A DNA stretch of 64,000 bases from Streptomyces sp. SS1-1 (GCF_008973465.1 NZ_WBXN01000004.1:5558501-5622500); one strand, 5' to 3'. Shown: positions 8,737-17,535, counted from the stretch's first letter. Notes: generated by a model not told the origin, from the sequence alone. Made by a program: numbers and translations.

Positions 8737-9623
8737 GATTCGGCGTCATGATCGTCCCTGAGGACCGCTGGCGCACGGCGCGCCACAAGTGGGTCAGGGC
8801 CGAGGAGATGGGCTTCGACCACGCCTGGACCTACGACCACCTCAACTGGCGGGCGTTCCGCGCCAAGGAGTGGTTCACCATGGTCCCGACGCTGACCGCG
8901 GCGGCCGTGGCGACCGAGCGCATCGGCCTCGGCGTGCTGGTCGCCTCGCCCAACCTGCGTCACCCGGTGCACCTCGCCAAGGACGTCACCGGACTCGACG
9001 ACATCTCCGACGGCCGCATCATCCTCGGCCTGGGCGCCGGCGCCGAGGGCTTCGACTCCCGCATGACCCGCCGCACCGCGTGGAGCCGGCGCGAGCGCAC
9101 CGAACGGTTCGCGGAGTACGTGGAGCTGACCGACCGGCTTCTCACACAGCCGGTGACCACGTTCGACGGCCGCTACTACCTGGCCGACGAGGTGCACTCC
9201 CAGCCGCTGTGCCGGCAGCAGCCCCGCGTCCCGTTCGCGGTCGCCGCGTCCGGCCCGCGCGGCATGCGCCTGGCAGCCCGGCACGCCTCGTACTGGGTCA
9301 CCACCGGCGAGCCCAACCGGTTCGCCGACGCACCCTACGAAGAGGCCCTGCCCGTGCTGCGCCGGCAGGTGGAGGAACTGGAGAAGGCCTGCGGGGAGGT
9401 CGGCCGCGACCCGTCCACCGTGTCCCGGCTGCTCGTCGCCGGACCCACCGTCGGCGGCGTCCTCGACTCTCCCGCGGCGTTCTTCGACGCGGCCGGCCGC
9501 TTCGCCGAGGCCGGCATCACCGACCTCGTCGTGCAGTGGCCCCGGCCCGACGAGCCCTTCAAGGGCAGCGAGGACGTGCTGGACAAGGTCGCCGAGGACC
9601 TCGACAGGCATCGCGGCGCCTGA
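8733..9623 (+). CDS. LLM-class (F420/FMN luciferase-like) oxidoreductase
   Basis: This 296-residue TIM-barrel protein of the bacterial luciferase-like family starts MRFGVMIVPEDRW and contains RIGLGVLVASPNLRHP, LDDISDGRIILGLGAG and a C-terminal F420 co-enzyme region typical of actinobacterial LLM enzymes. It probably catalyses a hydride transfer or oxygenation using F420H2 or FMNH2. It is coupled to the upstream flavin oxidase, so the two may act in sequence on the cluster product. Cofactor choice cannot be settled from sequence. Confidence 0.83.
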   Translation: MRFGVMIVPEDRWRTARHKWVRAEEMGFDHAWTYDHLNWRAFRAKEWFTMVPTLTAAAVATERIGLGVLVASPNLRHPVHLAKDVTGLDDISDGRIILGLGAGAEGFDSRMTRRTAWSRRERTERFAEYVELTDRLLTQPVTTFDGRYYLADEVHSQPLCRQQPRVPFAVAASGPRGMRLAARHASYWVTTGEPNRFADAPYEEALPVLRRQVEELEKACGEVGRDPSTVSRLLVAGPTVGGVLDSPAAFFDAAGRFAEAGITDLVVQWPRPDEPFKGSEDVLDKVAEDLDRHRGA

Positions 9624-9697
9624 CCGGGCCGGTGGGGAGGACCCGACGGCCGTACCAGGAGACAACCGGTTCCGACACAGAAGGACTGCCTGATCCG

Positions 9698-10555
9698 ATG
9701 CGCACCCACTACGTGGGGGACACCCCCCTCGACGACGCCCGGCTCACCGAGGACCTGGCACAGACCGACTCCCTGACGTGGTCGGAGGCGTACAGCGACT
9801 ACGTCTTCGGCGGTGCCTGGAAGAGCTGCATGCTCTTCGCCCGCGGCGGAGACGCCGGTGACGGTGTGGTCACGCACTACGACCACGAACGGCCCGCGGC
9901 CTTCACCCCGTTCGCCGACCGCCTGCCCTATCTCCGGGAACTCATCGAGGACGTCGCCGACCTGGACCGGCTCAACTTCGTGCGCCTGGCCAAGGTGCAG
10001 AACAGCGTGATCATCCCGCACCGTGACCTGCTCGAACTGTCCGAACTCGCCGACGAGACCCGCAACGCCCACCGGATGCACATCCCCCTCGTCACCAACG
10101 AGGACTGCTTCTTCAACGAGGGCGACACCGTCTACCGCATGCGCCGGGGCGAGGTGTGGTTCCTCGACGCCTCGGAGATCCACTCCGTGGCCGTGCTCTC
10201 CTCCCAGGAGCGCGTGCACCTGATGTTCGACTTCGTGGACGTGCCGTCCTCCAAGCCGCTGACCACGGTCCGGGGAGCGGGCCCCGACGCCGGGATCCCC
10301 GACGACCGTACGGTGAAGCGCCCGCCGCTCACCGACGCCGAGCACGCCGGTCTGATGGCCCTCGCCGACATCCTCACGCCGGAGACGGTCAACGAGGTCT
10401 TCAGCATCGTCATCAAGCGGCACTTCCGCTCCGACGGCGGGGAGAACTTCGTGTGGCGGACGATGACCGACATCGCCCGCGCCGCGGCCGACCCGGCCGT
10501 CCTCGCGCACGTCGAGGAGCTGCGGCGGCACTACACCCTGGAACGCACGGCCTGA
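9698..10555 (+). CDS. Aspartyl/asparaginyl hydroxylase-fold enzyme resembling cis-proline/pipecolate hydroxylases
   Basis: The protein has 285 residues. The N-terminal 190 residues resemble rhizobial L-proline cis-4-hydroxylase as I recall it: SEYSD-like EAYSDYVFGGAW, LPYLRELI, IPHRDLLEL, HIPLVTNEDCFF, RRGEVWFLDASEIHSV. Iron ligands are H108, D110 and H162, so the full 2-His-1-carboxylate set is present, with an Arg after the distal His for 2-oxoglutarate. An extra C-terminal helical region (about residues 205-285) is longer than the minimal proline hydroxylases. It likely hydroxylates a free or carrier-bound cyclic or aliphatic amino acid. The start at ATG 9698 follows GAAGGA at moderate distance. 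Confidence 0.72.
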   Translation: MRTHYVGDTPLDDARLTEDLAQTDSLTWSEAYSDYVFGGAWKSCMLFARGGDAGDGVVTHYDHERPAAFTPFADRLPYLRELIEDVADLDRLNFVRLAKVQNSVIIPHRDLLELSELADETRNAHRMHIPLVTNEDCFFNEGDTVYRMRRGEVWFLDASEIHSVAVLSSQERVHLMFDFVDVPSSKPLTTVRGAGPDAGIPDDRTVKRPPLTDAEHAGLMALADILTPETVNEVFSIVIKRHFRSDGGENFVWRTMTDIARAAADPAVLAHVEELRRHYTLERTA

Positions 10556-10574
10556 CGTCTTCCGGTACCGTCCC

Positions 10575-10604
10575 GCCCCGCGCCGCGTCTGTCCGGCGCG
10601 GGGC
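10575..10604. terminator. Bidirectional hairpin terminator
   Basis: An 11-bp perfect GC stem (10575-10585 with 10594-10604) and 8-base loop lie between the convergent hydroxylase and MarR genes. No T-tract follows, as is usual in Streptomyces. It marks the right edge of the biosynthetic cluster. Confidence 0.65.
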
Positions 10605-10632
10605 TTCGCGCTGTCGTGTCGTCCCGGCGGCC

Positions 10633-11076
10633 CTACAGCCTGCCCAGGATCGACTCCAGCACCCCGACCTCCTTTGCCGACAGCCGGTCCGTGAAGTGGC
10701 GGCGGACCGCCGCCTCCAGGCCGGGGTGCACGGCCGTGATGGCCTCGCGGCCGGTGGCGGTGAGGGTGACGGTGACGCCGCCGGCGCGTTCGCGGGCGAC
10801 GAGGTCGCGCTTGCCCATCCGGGTGAGCTGGTGGGAGACGCGGGTGCGGTCCCAGCCGAGGGCCGTGGCCAGTTCGCTCTGGCGCAGGGAGCCGCCCGCC
10901 TTGTTCAGCTCGGCGAGGATCGTCAGGTCCGGTTCGGAGAGGCCGGCCGCGTCGGCGGCGTCCGCGATCACGCGAGCCCGGACGAGTTCGTGCGCGCGCT
11001 TGAAGGCGGACCACAGGGCGACGGGATCCGGTACGGCCGCGTCCGGGCCGGGGGTCTCGGCGTCCGGTGTTGACAT
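10633..11076 (-). CDS. MarR-family transcriptional regulator
   Basis: This 147-residue winged-helix protein carries the MarR core: LTILAELNKAGGSLRQSELATALGWDRTRVSHQLTRMGKRDLVARE, followed by the beta wing GVTVTLTATGREAI. It is divergent from the aldo/keto reductase at 11195. Its own ATG lies inside a perfect palindrome, and a second near-copy lies 29 bp upstream, so autoregulation and control of the reductase operon are likely. The ligand is unknown. A ribosome site AAGGGG is present 11 nt before the start. Confidence 0.88.
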   Translation of the reverse strand: MSTPDAETPGPDAAVPDPVALWSAFKRAHELVRARVIADAADAAGLSEPDLTILAELNKAGGSLRQSELATALGWDRTRVSHQLTRMGKRDLVARERAGGVTVTLTATGREAITAVHPGLEAAVRRHFTDRLSAKEVGVLESILGRL

Positions 11077-11111
11077 GTCAACGAACCCCTTTCTAGTGTT
11101 GAGATGTCAAC
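11069..11111. promoter_or_regulatory. Paired MarR operators
   Basis: GTTGACATGTCAAC (11069-11082) is a perfect 14-bp palindrome and GTTGAGATGTCAAC (11098-11111) is the same with one mismatch. Their start-to-start distance of 29 bp places them on about the same helix face. They sit in the divergent marR/aldo-keto reductase region and the first covers the marR start codon, which fits binding by the adjacent regulator. Confidence 0.7.
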
Positions 11112-11194
11112 GCTAGCAGGCGGTGCCCGCCGCGGCGCCGTCCCCTGACGGCCACGCTCGCCACTCTCGTCACCTCATCCCGCCGGAAGGACCC

Positions 11195-12229
11195 ATGCGA
11201 ACCCGACCCCTAGGAACCGGCGGCCCCCAGGTCGCCCCCCTCGCGCTCGGCTGCGCCGGCATGTCCGACCACACCGGCCCCGCCGACGAGACCGACGCCC
11301 TCGCCACCCTGCGCGCCGCCCTCGACGCCGGCGTCACCCTCCTCGACACCGCCGACTTCTACGGCATGGGCCACAACGAGGACCTCATCCGCCGCGCATT
11401 GAGCGCCGCCGACCGCGAAAAGGCGGTCCTCAGCGTCAAGTTCGGCGCTCTGCGCGACCCCGACGGGCACATCGTCGGCGTCGAGGGCCGCCCCGCCCAT
11501 GTGAAGAACGCCCTCGCCTACTCGCTCCGGCGCCTCGGCACCGACCACATCGACATCTACCGCCCGGCCCGGCTCGACCCCGACACCCCGATCGAGGACA
11601 CGGTCGGTGCCCTCGCCGACCTCGTCCAGGCCGGGCACATCCGCCACATCGGCCTCTCCGAGGTGGGGCCCGGGACCATCCGCCGCGCCCACGCCGTGCA
11701 CCCGATCCACGACGTACAGATCGAGTACTCCCTGTTCAGCCGGGACCCCGAGACCAACGGCATCCTCGACACCTGCCGTGAGCTGGGCATCGGCGTCACC
11801 GCCTACGGCGTCCTCGGCCACGGCCTGCTCACCGGCACCTACCGGCCGCCCGCCGGAGGCGACCCGCGCAGCTCATGGCTGCCCCGTCTCCGGCCCGGCC
11901 ACCTCGCCGCCAACCTCGCCCTGGTCGACCGGCTGCGGCCGCTCGCCGACGCCCACGGCATCGGCGTCGCGCAGCTCGCGACCGCCTGGGTGCTCACGCG
12001 GAGCCAGGGCGACCTCACGGTCGTGGCCGTCCTGGGCGCCCGCCGGCCGCACCGCGTCGAGGAGGCCCTGGCGGCCGTCGACGTCACGCTGACCCAGGCC
12101 GACCTCGACCGGATCGACCAGGCCGTCCCGGCGGGCGCGGCGGCCGGAAGCCGTTACGCCGCACCCCTCATGGCCCTGCTGGACAGCGAACGCCCGGCCC
12201 ACCCGATGAAGACAGGTGACGCATCATGA
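11195..12229 (+). CDS. Aldo/keto reductase with altered catalytic tetrad
   Basis: This 344-residue TIM-barrel NADPH oxidoreductase has LLDTADFYGMGHNED giving the Asp and Tyr of the AKR tetrad, and Lys in VLSVKFGAL. The segment that normally carries the tetrad His (QPHRVDP-like) reads YRPARLDP here, so Ala replaces His. The C-terminal NADPH region is VVAVLGARRPHRVEEAL. The ATG 11195 has GGAAGGA upstream. It is divergent from MarR and overlaps the Gfo/Idh gene by ATGA, so the two enzymes likely act on the same small carbonyl or sugar substrate. Confidence 0.85.
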   Translation: MRTRPLGTGGPQVAPLALGCAGMSDHTGPADETDALATLRAALDAGVTLLDTADFYGMGHNEDLIRRALSAADREKAVLSVKFGALRDPDGHIVGVEGRPAHVKNALAYSLRRLGTDHIDIYRPARLDPDTPIEDTVGALADLVQAGHIRHIGLSEVGPGTIRRAHAVHPIHDVQIEYSLFSRDPETNGILDTCRELGIGVTAYGVLGHGLLTGTYRPPAGGDPRSSWLPRLRPGHLAANLALVDRLRPLADAHGIGVAQLATAWVLTRSQGDLTVVAVLGARRPHRVEEALAAVDVTLTQADLDRIDQAVPAGAAAGSRYAAPLMALLDSERPAHPMKTGDAS

Positions 12230-13368
12230 CCGGAGGAACCGCGGCCGACTCCCCGCTCGCCGAGCAGGCCCGGGCCGGGAAGCCGATCGGCGTAGGGATC
12301 ATCGGGCTGGGAGCGCGGGGGAGTTGGGCGGAGCGGTCCCATCTGCCCGCCCTGCGCGCCGTACCCGGCTACGAGGTGAGGGCCCTCAGTACCAGTTCCG
12401 CGCGGTCGGCGGAGCGCTCCGGGGTGCGGCACGGGGTGGCCCGTACGTTCGGGACGGCCGCCGAGCTGGTGGCCTGTGACGAGGTGGACCTGGTCGTCGT
12501 GGCGGTGAAGGTGCCGTACCACCGGGAGCTGGTGCGGACGGCGCTGGACGCCGGCAAGAGTGTGCTGTGCGAGTGGCCGCTCGGCAACGGGCTCGCGGAG
12601 GCCGAGGAGATGGAGCGGTGGGCCCGCGCCCGCGGCGTCCCGACGGTCGTCGGCCTGCAGGCACGGTCGCACCCCGCCCTCGCCCACCTGCGGGATCTCG
12701 TGGCCGACGGCTATGTGGGGGAGGTGCTGTCCACGACGATGGTCGGCTCGGGAGGCGCCTGGGGCGGCTCTGTCGGGCCCGGTGACCACTATGTGCTCGA
12801 CGCCGCGAACGGCGCCACCCTGCTGACGATTCCCTTCAGCCACGCCCTCGACGGCCTCGCGTCGGTCCTGGGGGAGCCCGGGGAACTGCGCGTCCGGCAG
12901 GTGTCACGGCGTACGGCGGCCGTCGACACCGCGACCGGACGGCCCGTGCCGATGACCGCCCCGGACCAGGTGGTGGCCGAAGGAAGGCTGCCGGGCGGCG
13001 CGGTGGTCACCGTCCACTACCGCGGCGGCCTGTCCCGGGCCACCCCCTTCCGCTGGGAGATCAACGGCACCGAAGGCGACCTCGTCGTCACGGCCCCGGT
13101 CGGCCATCCGCAGCTCAGCCCGCTCACCCTGGAGGGCGGACGCGGCTCGTCCACCGCACTGGAGCCCCTGGCGGTGCCGGAGCGGTACGTCCGCGTCGCG
13201 GGGCTGGACGCCCGGGCCGACGCGGCGGCGTACGCGGTCGCCCACGCCTACCGGCAGTTCCTGGACGACCTGCGGGAAGGCACGTCCCGCGTCCCCGACT
13301 TCGCGCATGGTGCCGCCCGGCACCGCGGCATCGCAGCCGCCGTCATGGAGGTGTCACCGGAGGCGTGA
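12226..13368 (+). CDS. Gfo/Idh/MocA-family oxidoreductase
   Basis: This 380-residue protein has the N-terminal Rossmann fold GVGIIGLGARGSW and the family's CEWPLGNGLAEAEEM, close to the canonical EKP motif but with W in place of the active-site Lys. The C-terminal sheet domain handles the substrate, usually a sugar or cyclitol. It is translationally coupled to the aldo/keto reductase and presumably under the same MarR control. Its 3' end overlaps by 15 bp the convergent membrane-protein gene at 13354. Confidence 0.83.
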   Translation: MTGGTAADSPLAEQARAGKPIGVGIIGLGARGSWAERSHLPALRAVPGYEVRALSTSSARSAERSGVRHGVARTFGTAAELVACDEVDLVVVAVKVPYHRELVRTALDAGKSVLCEWPLGNGLAEAEEMERWARARGVPTVVGLQARSHPALAHLRDLVADGYVGEVLSTTMVGSGGAWGGSVGPGDHYVLDAANGATLLTIPFSHALDGLASVLGEPGELRVRQVSRRTAAVDTATGRPVPMTAPDQVVAEGRLPGGAVVTVHYRGGLSRATPFRWEINGTEGDLVVTAPVGHPQLSPLTLEGGRGSSTALEPLAVPERYVRVAGLDARADAAAYAVAHAYRQFLDDLREGTSRVPDFAHGAARHRGIAAAVMEVSPEA

Positions 13369-13923
13369 GCGTTCTGCCGGGAAGCGGGCCCGGCGGCGGG
13401 TCGTGCGGGTGTGGGCCACGGCCAGGGTGAGGAAGAGGGTGAAGACGGCGGCCGGCGCCGTGACCGCCGCGAGCCGGTCCGAGGTGTCGTCGAGACCCAC
13501 GGCCAGCCGGACCGCCGCCGTGACGGCGGCCGCCGCCAGCCCTGTGCCGACGAGGACGGCGACGGCGTACCGGGATCGGTCGGCCGGCGGCAGCGGCAGG
13601 CCCGAACCGCCCAACTCCCGCCACCGGCAGGCGGCTTCCCGGACCTCCCTCCGCCGGGTCACCATCGCGACTGTCCGCAGGACGGCCGTGACCAGCAGGC
13701 CGGCGACGGCGGCGCCGCACGGGATCCACCACGCCTCGGTCAGGAGCAGCAGTACGGCGGTGATCGCGGCCGTGCTCCAGCCGCTGACGCAGGACGCCGC
13801 CGCGGTGCGGCGCGAGCGGGGCCGGTCGGCGCCCGCCCGCAGATCGGCGAACGCCGGGACGTACCAGACCCAGCCGGCCGCGGTCACCGTCGCGGTCCCC
13901 AGGGCGAGAACGGCGTGCGGCAC
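13354..13923 (-). CDS. Integral membrane protein of unknown function
   Basis: The 189-residue protein has about five hydrophobic segments (residues 3-24, 47-64, 66-88, 122-144 and 155-174) and an Arg-rich C-terminus (TRTTRRRARF). I do not recognise the family. It starts with GTG only 3 bp downstream of the ctaD stop, so it is probably co-transcribed with the terminal oxidase subunit and could be an accessory membrane protein, though nothing in it proves that. Confidence 0.65.
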   Translation of the reverse strand: MPHAVLALGTATVTAAGWVWYVPAFADLRAGADRPRSRRTAAASCVSGWSTAAITAVLLLLTEAWWIPCGAAVAGLLVTAVLRTVAMVTRRREVREAACRWRELGGSGLPLPPADRSRYAVAVLVGTGLAAAAVTAAVRLAVGLDDTSDRLAAVTAPAAVFTLFLTLAVAHTRTTRRRARFPAERSRLR

Positions 13924-13926
13924 GGC

Positions 13927-15717
13927 CTACCTCGCCGCCTGGCCGAGTCCGAGCGCGGCGATCTCCGGGTGGTGCAGGTCGAACGCCGGGGACTCGGAGC
14001 GGATCCGGGGCAGGGTGCGGAAGTTGTGCCGGGGCGGCGGGCAGGAGGTGGCCCACTCCAGGGAACGGCCGTAGCCCCAGGGGTCGTCGGCCGTGACCGG
14101 CTCGCCGTACTTCGCGGTCTTCCAGACGTTGTAGAGGAACGGCAGGAGGGAGAGGCCGAGGAGGAACGACCCGATGCTGGAGAGGGTGTTGAGGAGGGTG
14201 AAGCCGTCGGCCGCGAGGTAGTCGGCGTAGCGGCGGGGCATGCCCTCGGCGCCCAGCCAGTGCTGGACCAGGAAGGTGGCGTGGAAGCCGACCGTCAGCG
14301 TCCAGAACGTGATCTTCCCGAGTCGTTCGTCGAGCATCCTGCCGGTGAACTTCGGCCACCAGAAGTGGAACCCGGCGAACATCGCGTACACGACCGTGCC
14401 GAAGACCGTGTAGTGGAAGTGCGCCACGACGAAGTACGAGTCGGAGAGATGGAAGTCCATCGGCGGCGAGGCCAGGATGACGCCCGTCAGGCCGCCGAAG
14501 ACGAACGTGACCAGGAAGCCGGTCGTCCACAGCATCGGCGTCTCGAAGGACAGGCTGCCCTTCCACATCGTGCCGATCCAGTTGAAGAACTTCACGCCGG
14601 TCGGCACCGCGATCAGGAACGTCATGAAGGAGAAGAACGGCAGCAGCACCCCGCCCGTGGTGTACATGTGGTGCGCCCACACGGTCACGCTGAGGCCCGC
14701 GATCGCGATGGTCGCCGCGATCAGACCCATGTAGCCGAACATCGGCTTGCGCGAGAAGACCGGGACGACCTCCGAGACGATCCCGAAGAACGGCAACGCC
14801 AGGATGTACACCTCCGGGTGGCCGAAGAACCAGAAGAGGTGCTGCCACAGCAGGGCCCCGCCGTTGGCCGAGTCGAAGACGTGCGAGCCGAACTTGCGGT
14901 CGCACTCCAGCGCGAACAGCGCGGCCGCGAGGACCGGGAAGACGATCAGGATCAGTACGGCGGTGAGCAGCACGTTCCACGTGAAGATCGGCATCCGGAA
15001 CATGGTCATGCCGGGGGCGCGCATACAGATGATGGTCGTGATGAAGTTGATGGCACCCGCGATCGAGCCGAAGCCGGACAGGGCGACGCCCATGATCCAC
15101 AGGTCGGCGCCGAGCCCCGGCGAGTGCACGGCGTCGGACAGCGGCGCGTACAGGAACCACCCGAAGTCGGCGGCGCCGCCCGGCGTCAGGAACCCGAACG
15201 CGGCGATCAGCGACCCGAACAGGAACAGCCAGTAGGCCAGCATGTTCAGCCGGGGGAACGCCACGTCGGGCGCGCCGATCTGCAACGGCATGATCCAGTT
15301 GGCGAAGCCGGTGAACAGCGGCATCGCGAACATCAGCAGCATGATCGAGCCGTGCATCGTGAACGCCTGGTTGAACTGCTCGTTCGACATGATCTGCAGC
15401 CCTGGACGGGCGAGTTCGGCGCGCATCAGCAGCGCCAGGACACCGCCGACGACGAAGAACGCGAACGCGGTGACCAGGTACAGCGTCCCGATCCTCTTGT
15501 GGTCGGTGGTCGTCAGCCACTCCACCCACGTCGGCCTGGCCGGCGCCCCCTCCACCCGTCCGGCCGCCGGGGCCGCGGTCTGCGGACGCCGGGTCCCCAC
15601 CTGTCGTATCTGTGCCTCGTCCACCGGACGACGTCCCTCCCACTGTGCTCGCGTCACGGGCACGGCCGGGAAGTGCTCGATGCGGGTCTGAGCGGGCCCT
15701 TCCCGGCCGCGCTTCAT
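13927..15717 (-). CDS. ctaD: Cytochrome c oxidase subunit I (isolated paralogue)
   Basis: This aa3-type oxidase core has twelve membrane helices: WLTTTDHKRIGTLY at the entry, heme ligand His in FTMHGSIMLL, CuB and Tyr in FWFFGHPEVYILALP, AHHMYTTG, and heme ligands in VAHFHYTVFG. It reduces oxygen to water at the membrane and pumps protons. No ctaC, ctaE or qcr genes are beside it, so this looks like a stand-alone second copy. ATG 15717 gives 596 residues. GTG 15624, preceded by GGGAGGG, gives a leader length closer to other Streptomyces CtaD and may be the true start. Confidence 0.9.
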   Translation of the reverse strand: MKRGREGPAQTRIEHFPAVPVTRAQWEGRRPVDEAQIRQVGTRRPQTAAPAAGRVEGAPARPTWVEWLTTTDHKRIGTLYLVTAFAFFVVGGVLALLMRAELARPGLQIMSNEQFNQAFTMHGSIMLLMFAMPLFTGFANWIMPLQIGAPDVAFPRLNMLAYWLFLFGSLIAAFGFLTPGGAADFGWFLYAPLSDAVHSPGLGADLWIMGVALSGFGSIAGAINFITTIICMRAPGMTMFRMPIFTWNVLLTAVLILIVFPVLAAALFALECDRKFGSHVFDSANGGALLWQHLFWFFGHPEVYILALPFFGIVSEVVPVFSRKPMFGYMGLIAATIAIAGLSVTVWAHHMYTTGGVLLPFFSFMTFLIAVPTGVKFFNWIGTMWKGSLSFETPMLWTTGFLVTFVFGGLTGVILASPPMDFHLSDSYFVVAHFHYTVFGTVVYAMFAGFHFWWPKFTGRMLDERLGKITFWTLTVGFHATFLVQHWLGAEGMPRRYADYLAADGFTLLNTLSSIGSFLLGLSLLPFLYNVWKTAKYGEPVTADDPWGYGRSLEWATSCPPPRHNFRTLPRIRSESPAFDLHHPEIAALGLGQAAR

Positions 15718-15856
15718 GATCGGCGGAGGGGGGCGGGGGGCCGGTAGGGCCCAACGGCCCTGTTCGGGGGGCCGGGTGGGGGCCGACGTGCGGCCCCTGC
15801 CCCCGCGGAGCCGGCCGCCACCCGGCCCGCGCGGGGCCGGGTGGCGCTTCGGAGGG

Positions 15857-17005
15857 TCAGAGTTCGGACACGAAGTACCGCTCCACCGTCATCCGCGCGT
15901 TCGCCGAGGCGCCCGTGCGGGTGCCGGTGGTCTCGCGGGCCAGGGTGTAGAACGCGTCGACGTAGTCCGGGTCGTCGGTCCACCAGGACGCGGGCATGGC
16001 GTCGATGATGGCGTCGACCAGCGGGATGTACGCGCCCTGGTCGGTGATCGTCAGCAGGACCGCGGCGAGTGCCTTGGCCAGGGACGAGTAGTTGGTGTCG
16101 CCGTCGTCCTCCATGAGGACGACGTCGGCCAGGTTGTACTTGTAGTTCGACCAGTTGACCAGGATCTGGCCCGGGTAGTACGTCGTGCCCTCGTCGTCGA
16201 GGTACGGCATCGTGACCGTGTCGACGCGGACCTTCCCGTCCGTGCCGAAGCCGGTGACGAGGCCGAACATCTCCGCGTCGCCCTTGAACCACGGCTCCTT
16301 GACGTCCGCCACGCTGATCGACTTGATCCGGGTCGTCCAGAAGCCGGAGGCGGCCGCGGATGTGCTGAGGCCTGGGCTGGACAGGCCCCGGGCGGCCAGT
16401 TGCCTGTCGATGACCTTCAGGCCGGCCTCCAGCGCCGTCTGCCCGTCGACGCCGACGACGTAGACGGGCCGGTCCGGCGCCTTCGTCGCGTCCAGTTCGT
16501 GCGCCTTGCCCGCGCTGTCGTACGCCACGACGACCCGGGCGTCCTCGGACGGTGCCGACGCGACCAGCGGGGTGGTGCGGGCGAGGTCGGCCGCCTTCGC
16601 CGACGGGCCGGCGAGGCTCACCCGGAGCAGGGGCGGCGCCTCCGTGCCGAGGCCCTTCGCGCGGGCCACGTCCGACTCGGCGCCGGCGAGGGTGCTCCGG
16701 AACGTCTTCACGGACGCGGTACGGGACTTCGCCGTCAGGGCCAGCAGGTCCACGTCCTCGTCGGCCAGCGTCGCCGCCGCGACCTGCTTGCGCCAGGCGG
16801 GCTCGGCGAGCGTGCGGGCGAACGCGCGGGCCGTCGTGGCCTCGATCCCGGCGACGGGCGAACTCTTGGCGGGGGCGGAGGCCGGTGCCGTGGGGGCGTC
16901 GGCCGCCCCCGCGGTTCCCTGAAGGGTGGTCAGGGCCAGGCCGCTCAGCGCGAGCGCGGTCAGAGCCGCGCGGAGCCGTCTCTCAGCGAACAACTTGTCC
17001 TCCAT
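15857..17005 (-). CDS. Secreted protein, possibly DUF3103-like
   Basis: This 382-residue protein starts with MEDKLFAERRLRAALTALALS and has a signal peptide ending near GTAGAAD. The mature part is acidic, with an EDAR/VYVVGVDGQTAL region and a C-terminal VVLMEDDGDTNYSSLAKALAAVLLTITDQGAYIPLVDAIIDAMP-type segment that recalls calcium-binding or beta-rich domains. I think it belongs to the DUF3103 group of secreted actinobacterial proteins, with low certainty. No catalytic motif was recognised. The gene stands alone. Confidence 0.62.
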   Translation of the reverse strand: MEDKLFAERRLRAALTALALSGLALTTLQGTAGAADAPTAPASAPAKSSPVAGIEATTARAFARTLAEPAWRKQVAAATLADEDVDLLALTAKSRTASVKTFRSTLAGAESDVARAKGLGTEAPPLLRVSLAGPSAKAADLARTTPLVASAPSEDARVVVAYDSAGKAHELDATKAPDRPVYVVGVDGQTALEAGLKVIDRQLAARGLSSPGLSTSAAASGFWTTRIKSISVADVKEPWFKGDAEMFGLVTGFGTDGKVRVDTVTMPYLDDEGTTYYPGQILVNWSNYKYNLADVVLMEDDGDTNYSSLAKALAAVLLTITDQGAYIPLVDAIIDAMPASWWTDDPDYVDAFYTLARETTGTRTGASANARMTVERYFVSEL

Positions 17006-17188
17006 GCATGGGCGTTGCCCGAGTGGGGGGCATGCCGGAAGTACCGCCGTGCGGCGCACGACGGCCGTGCTCGTGCGAGTGCGGCTTCAGTGTGGCGGCT
17101 GTTCGTCTACGCGGATAGATGGCCGGGGGGCGGTTCATGGCCAAAGGTGGCCGAGTGCCGGGAAGATTCCGCGTGACAGGTTGCGGAC

Positions 17189-17224
17189 AGGAGCGGGGGC
17201 AGGAGCGGGGGCAGGGGTGCGGGG
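17189..17224. repeat. Short G-rich tandem repeat
   Basis: Two exact 12-bp copies of AGGAGCGGGGGC (17189-17200 and 17201-17212) and a third degenerate copy lie just 3' of the DUF3253 gene. Nothing else was recognised in 17006-17231. Confidence 0.6.
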
Positions 17225-17231
17225 GAGATCG

Positions 17232-17507
17232 TCACCAGCCCGCGCGGCGGATGCGGAGGGGGCCGCGGGCCTCGTCCTCCGCGACGGGCCGGCCGCCCTG
17301 GGTGACCTCGACCCTGCCCTCCGCCACCAGCCGCCAGGCCGCCCGGCGGGCCGGTTCCATCAGGGCCCGCCAGCCGTCGTCGTCCCCGTCGTACACGGCA
17401 CGCGCGGCGTCGGACGGGCAGATCGACGACGTGGCCGCGCGGCGCTCCAGCAGGCCGATGATGGCCCGCTCCATGCGCCGGTCGAGCTGCCGGTCCGTCT
17501 CCGTCAC
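17232..17507 (-). CDS. DUF3253-like small protein
   Basis: The 91-residue protein is predicted from GTG 17507. The sequence (MERAIIGLLERRAATSSICPSDAARAV ... GRVEVTQGGRPV) matches my memory of DUF3253, a small winged-helix-like family of unknown role found beside many oxidoreductases. It is the last of three minus-strand genes with gaps of 12 and 28 bp, so it probably belongs to the PPOX/VanB-reductase operon. Confidence 0.72.
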   Translation of the reverse strand: MTETDRQLDRRMERAIIGLLERRAATSSICPSDAARAVYDGDDDGWRALMEPARRAAWRLVAEGRVEVTQGGRPVAEDEARGPLRIRRAGW

Positions 17508-17535
17508 GCCCTCCAGTGTGGCACCGTCCCGCCCG

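Noticed and set aside
13343..15754. Long 803-residue open frame on the minus strand across ctaD
   Set aside because: It is a GC-frame shadow of the cytochrome oxidase gene: the Arg/Pro/Gly-rich translation lacks any family motif, while the other frame gives a perfect subunit I.
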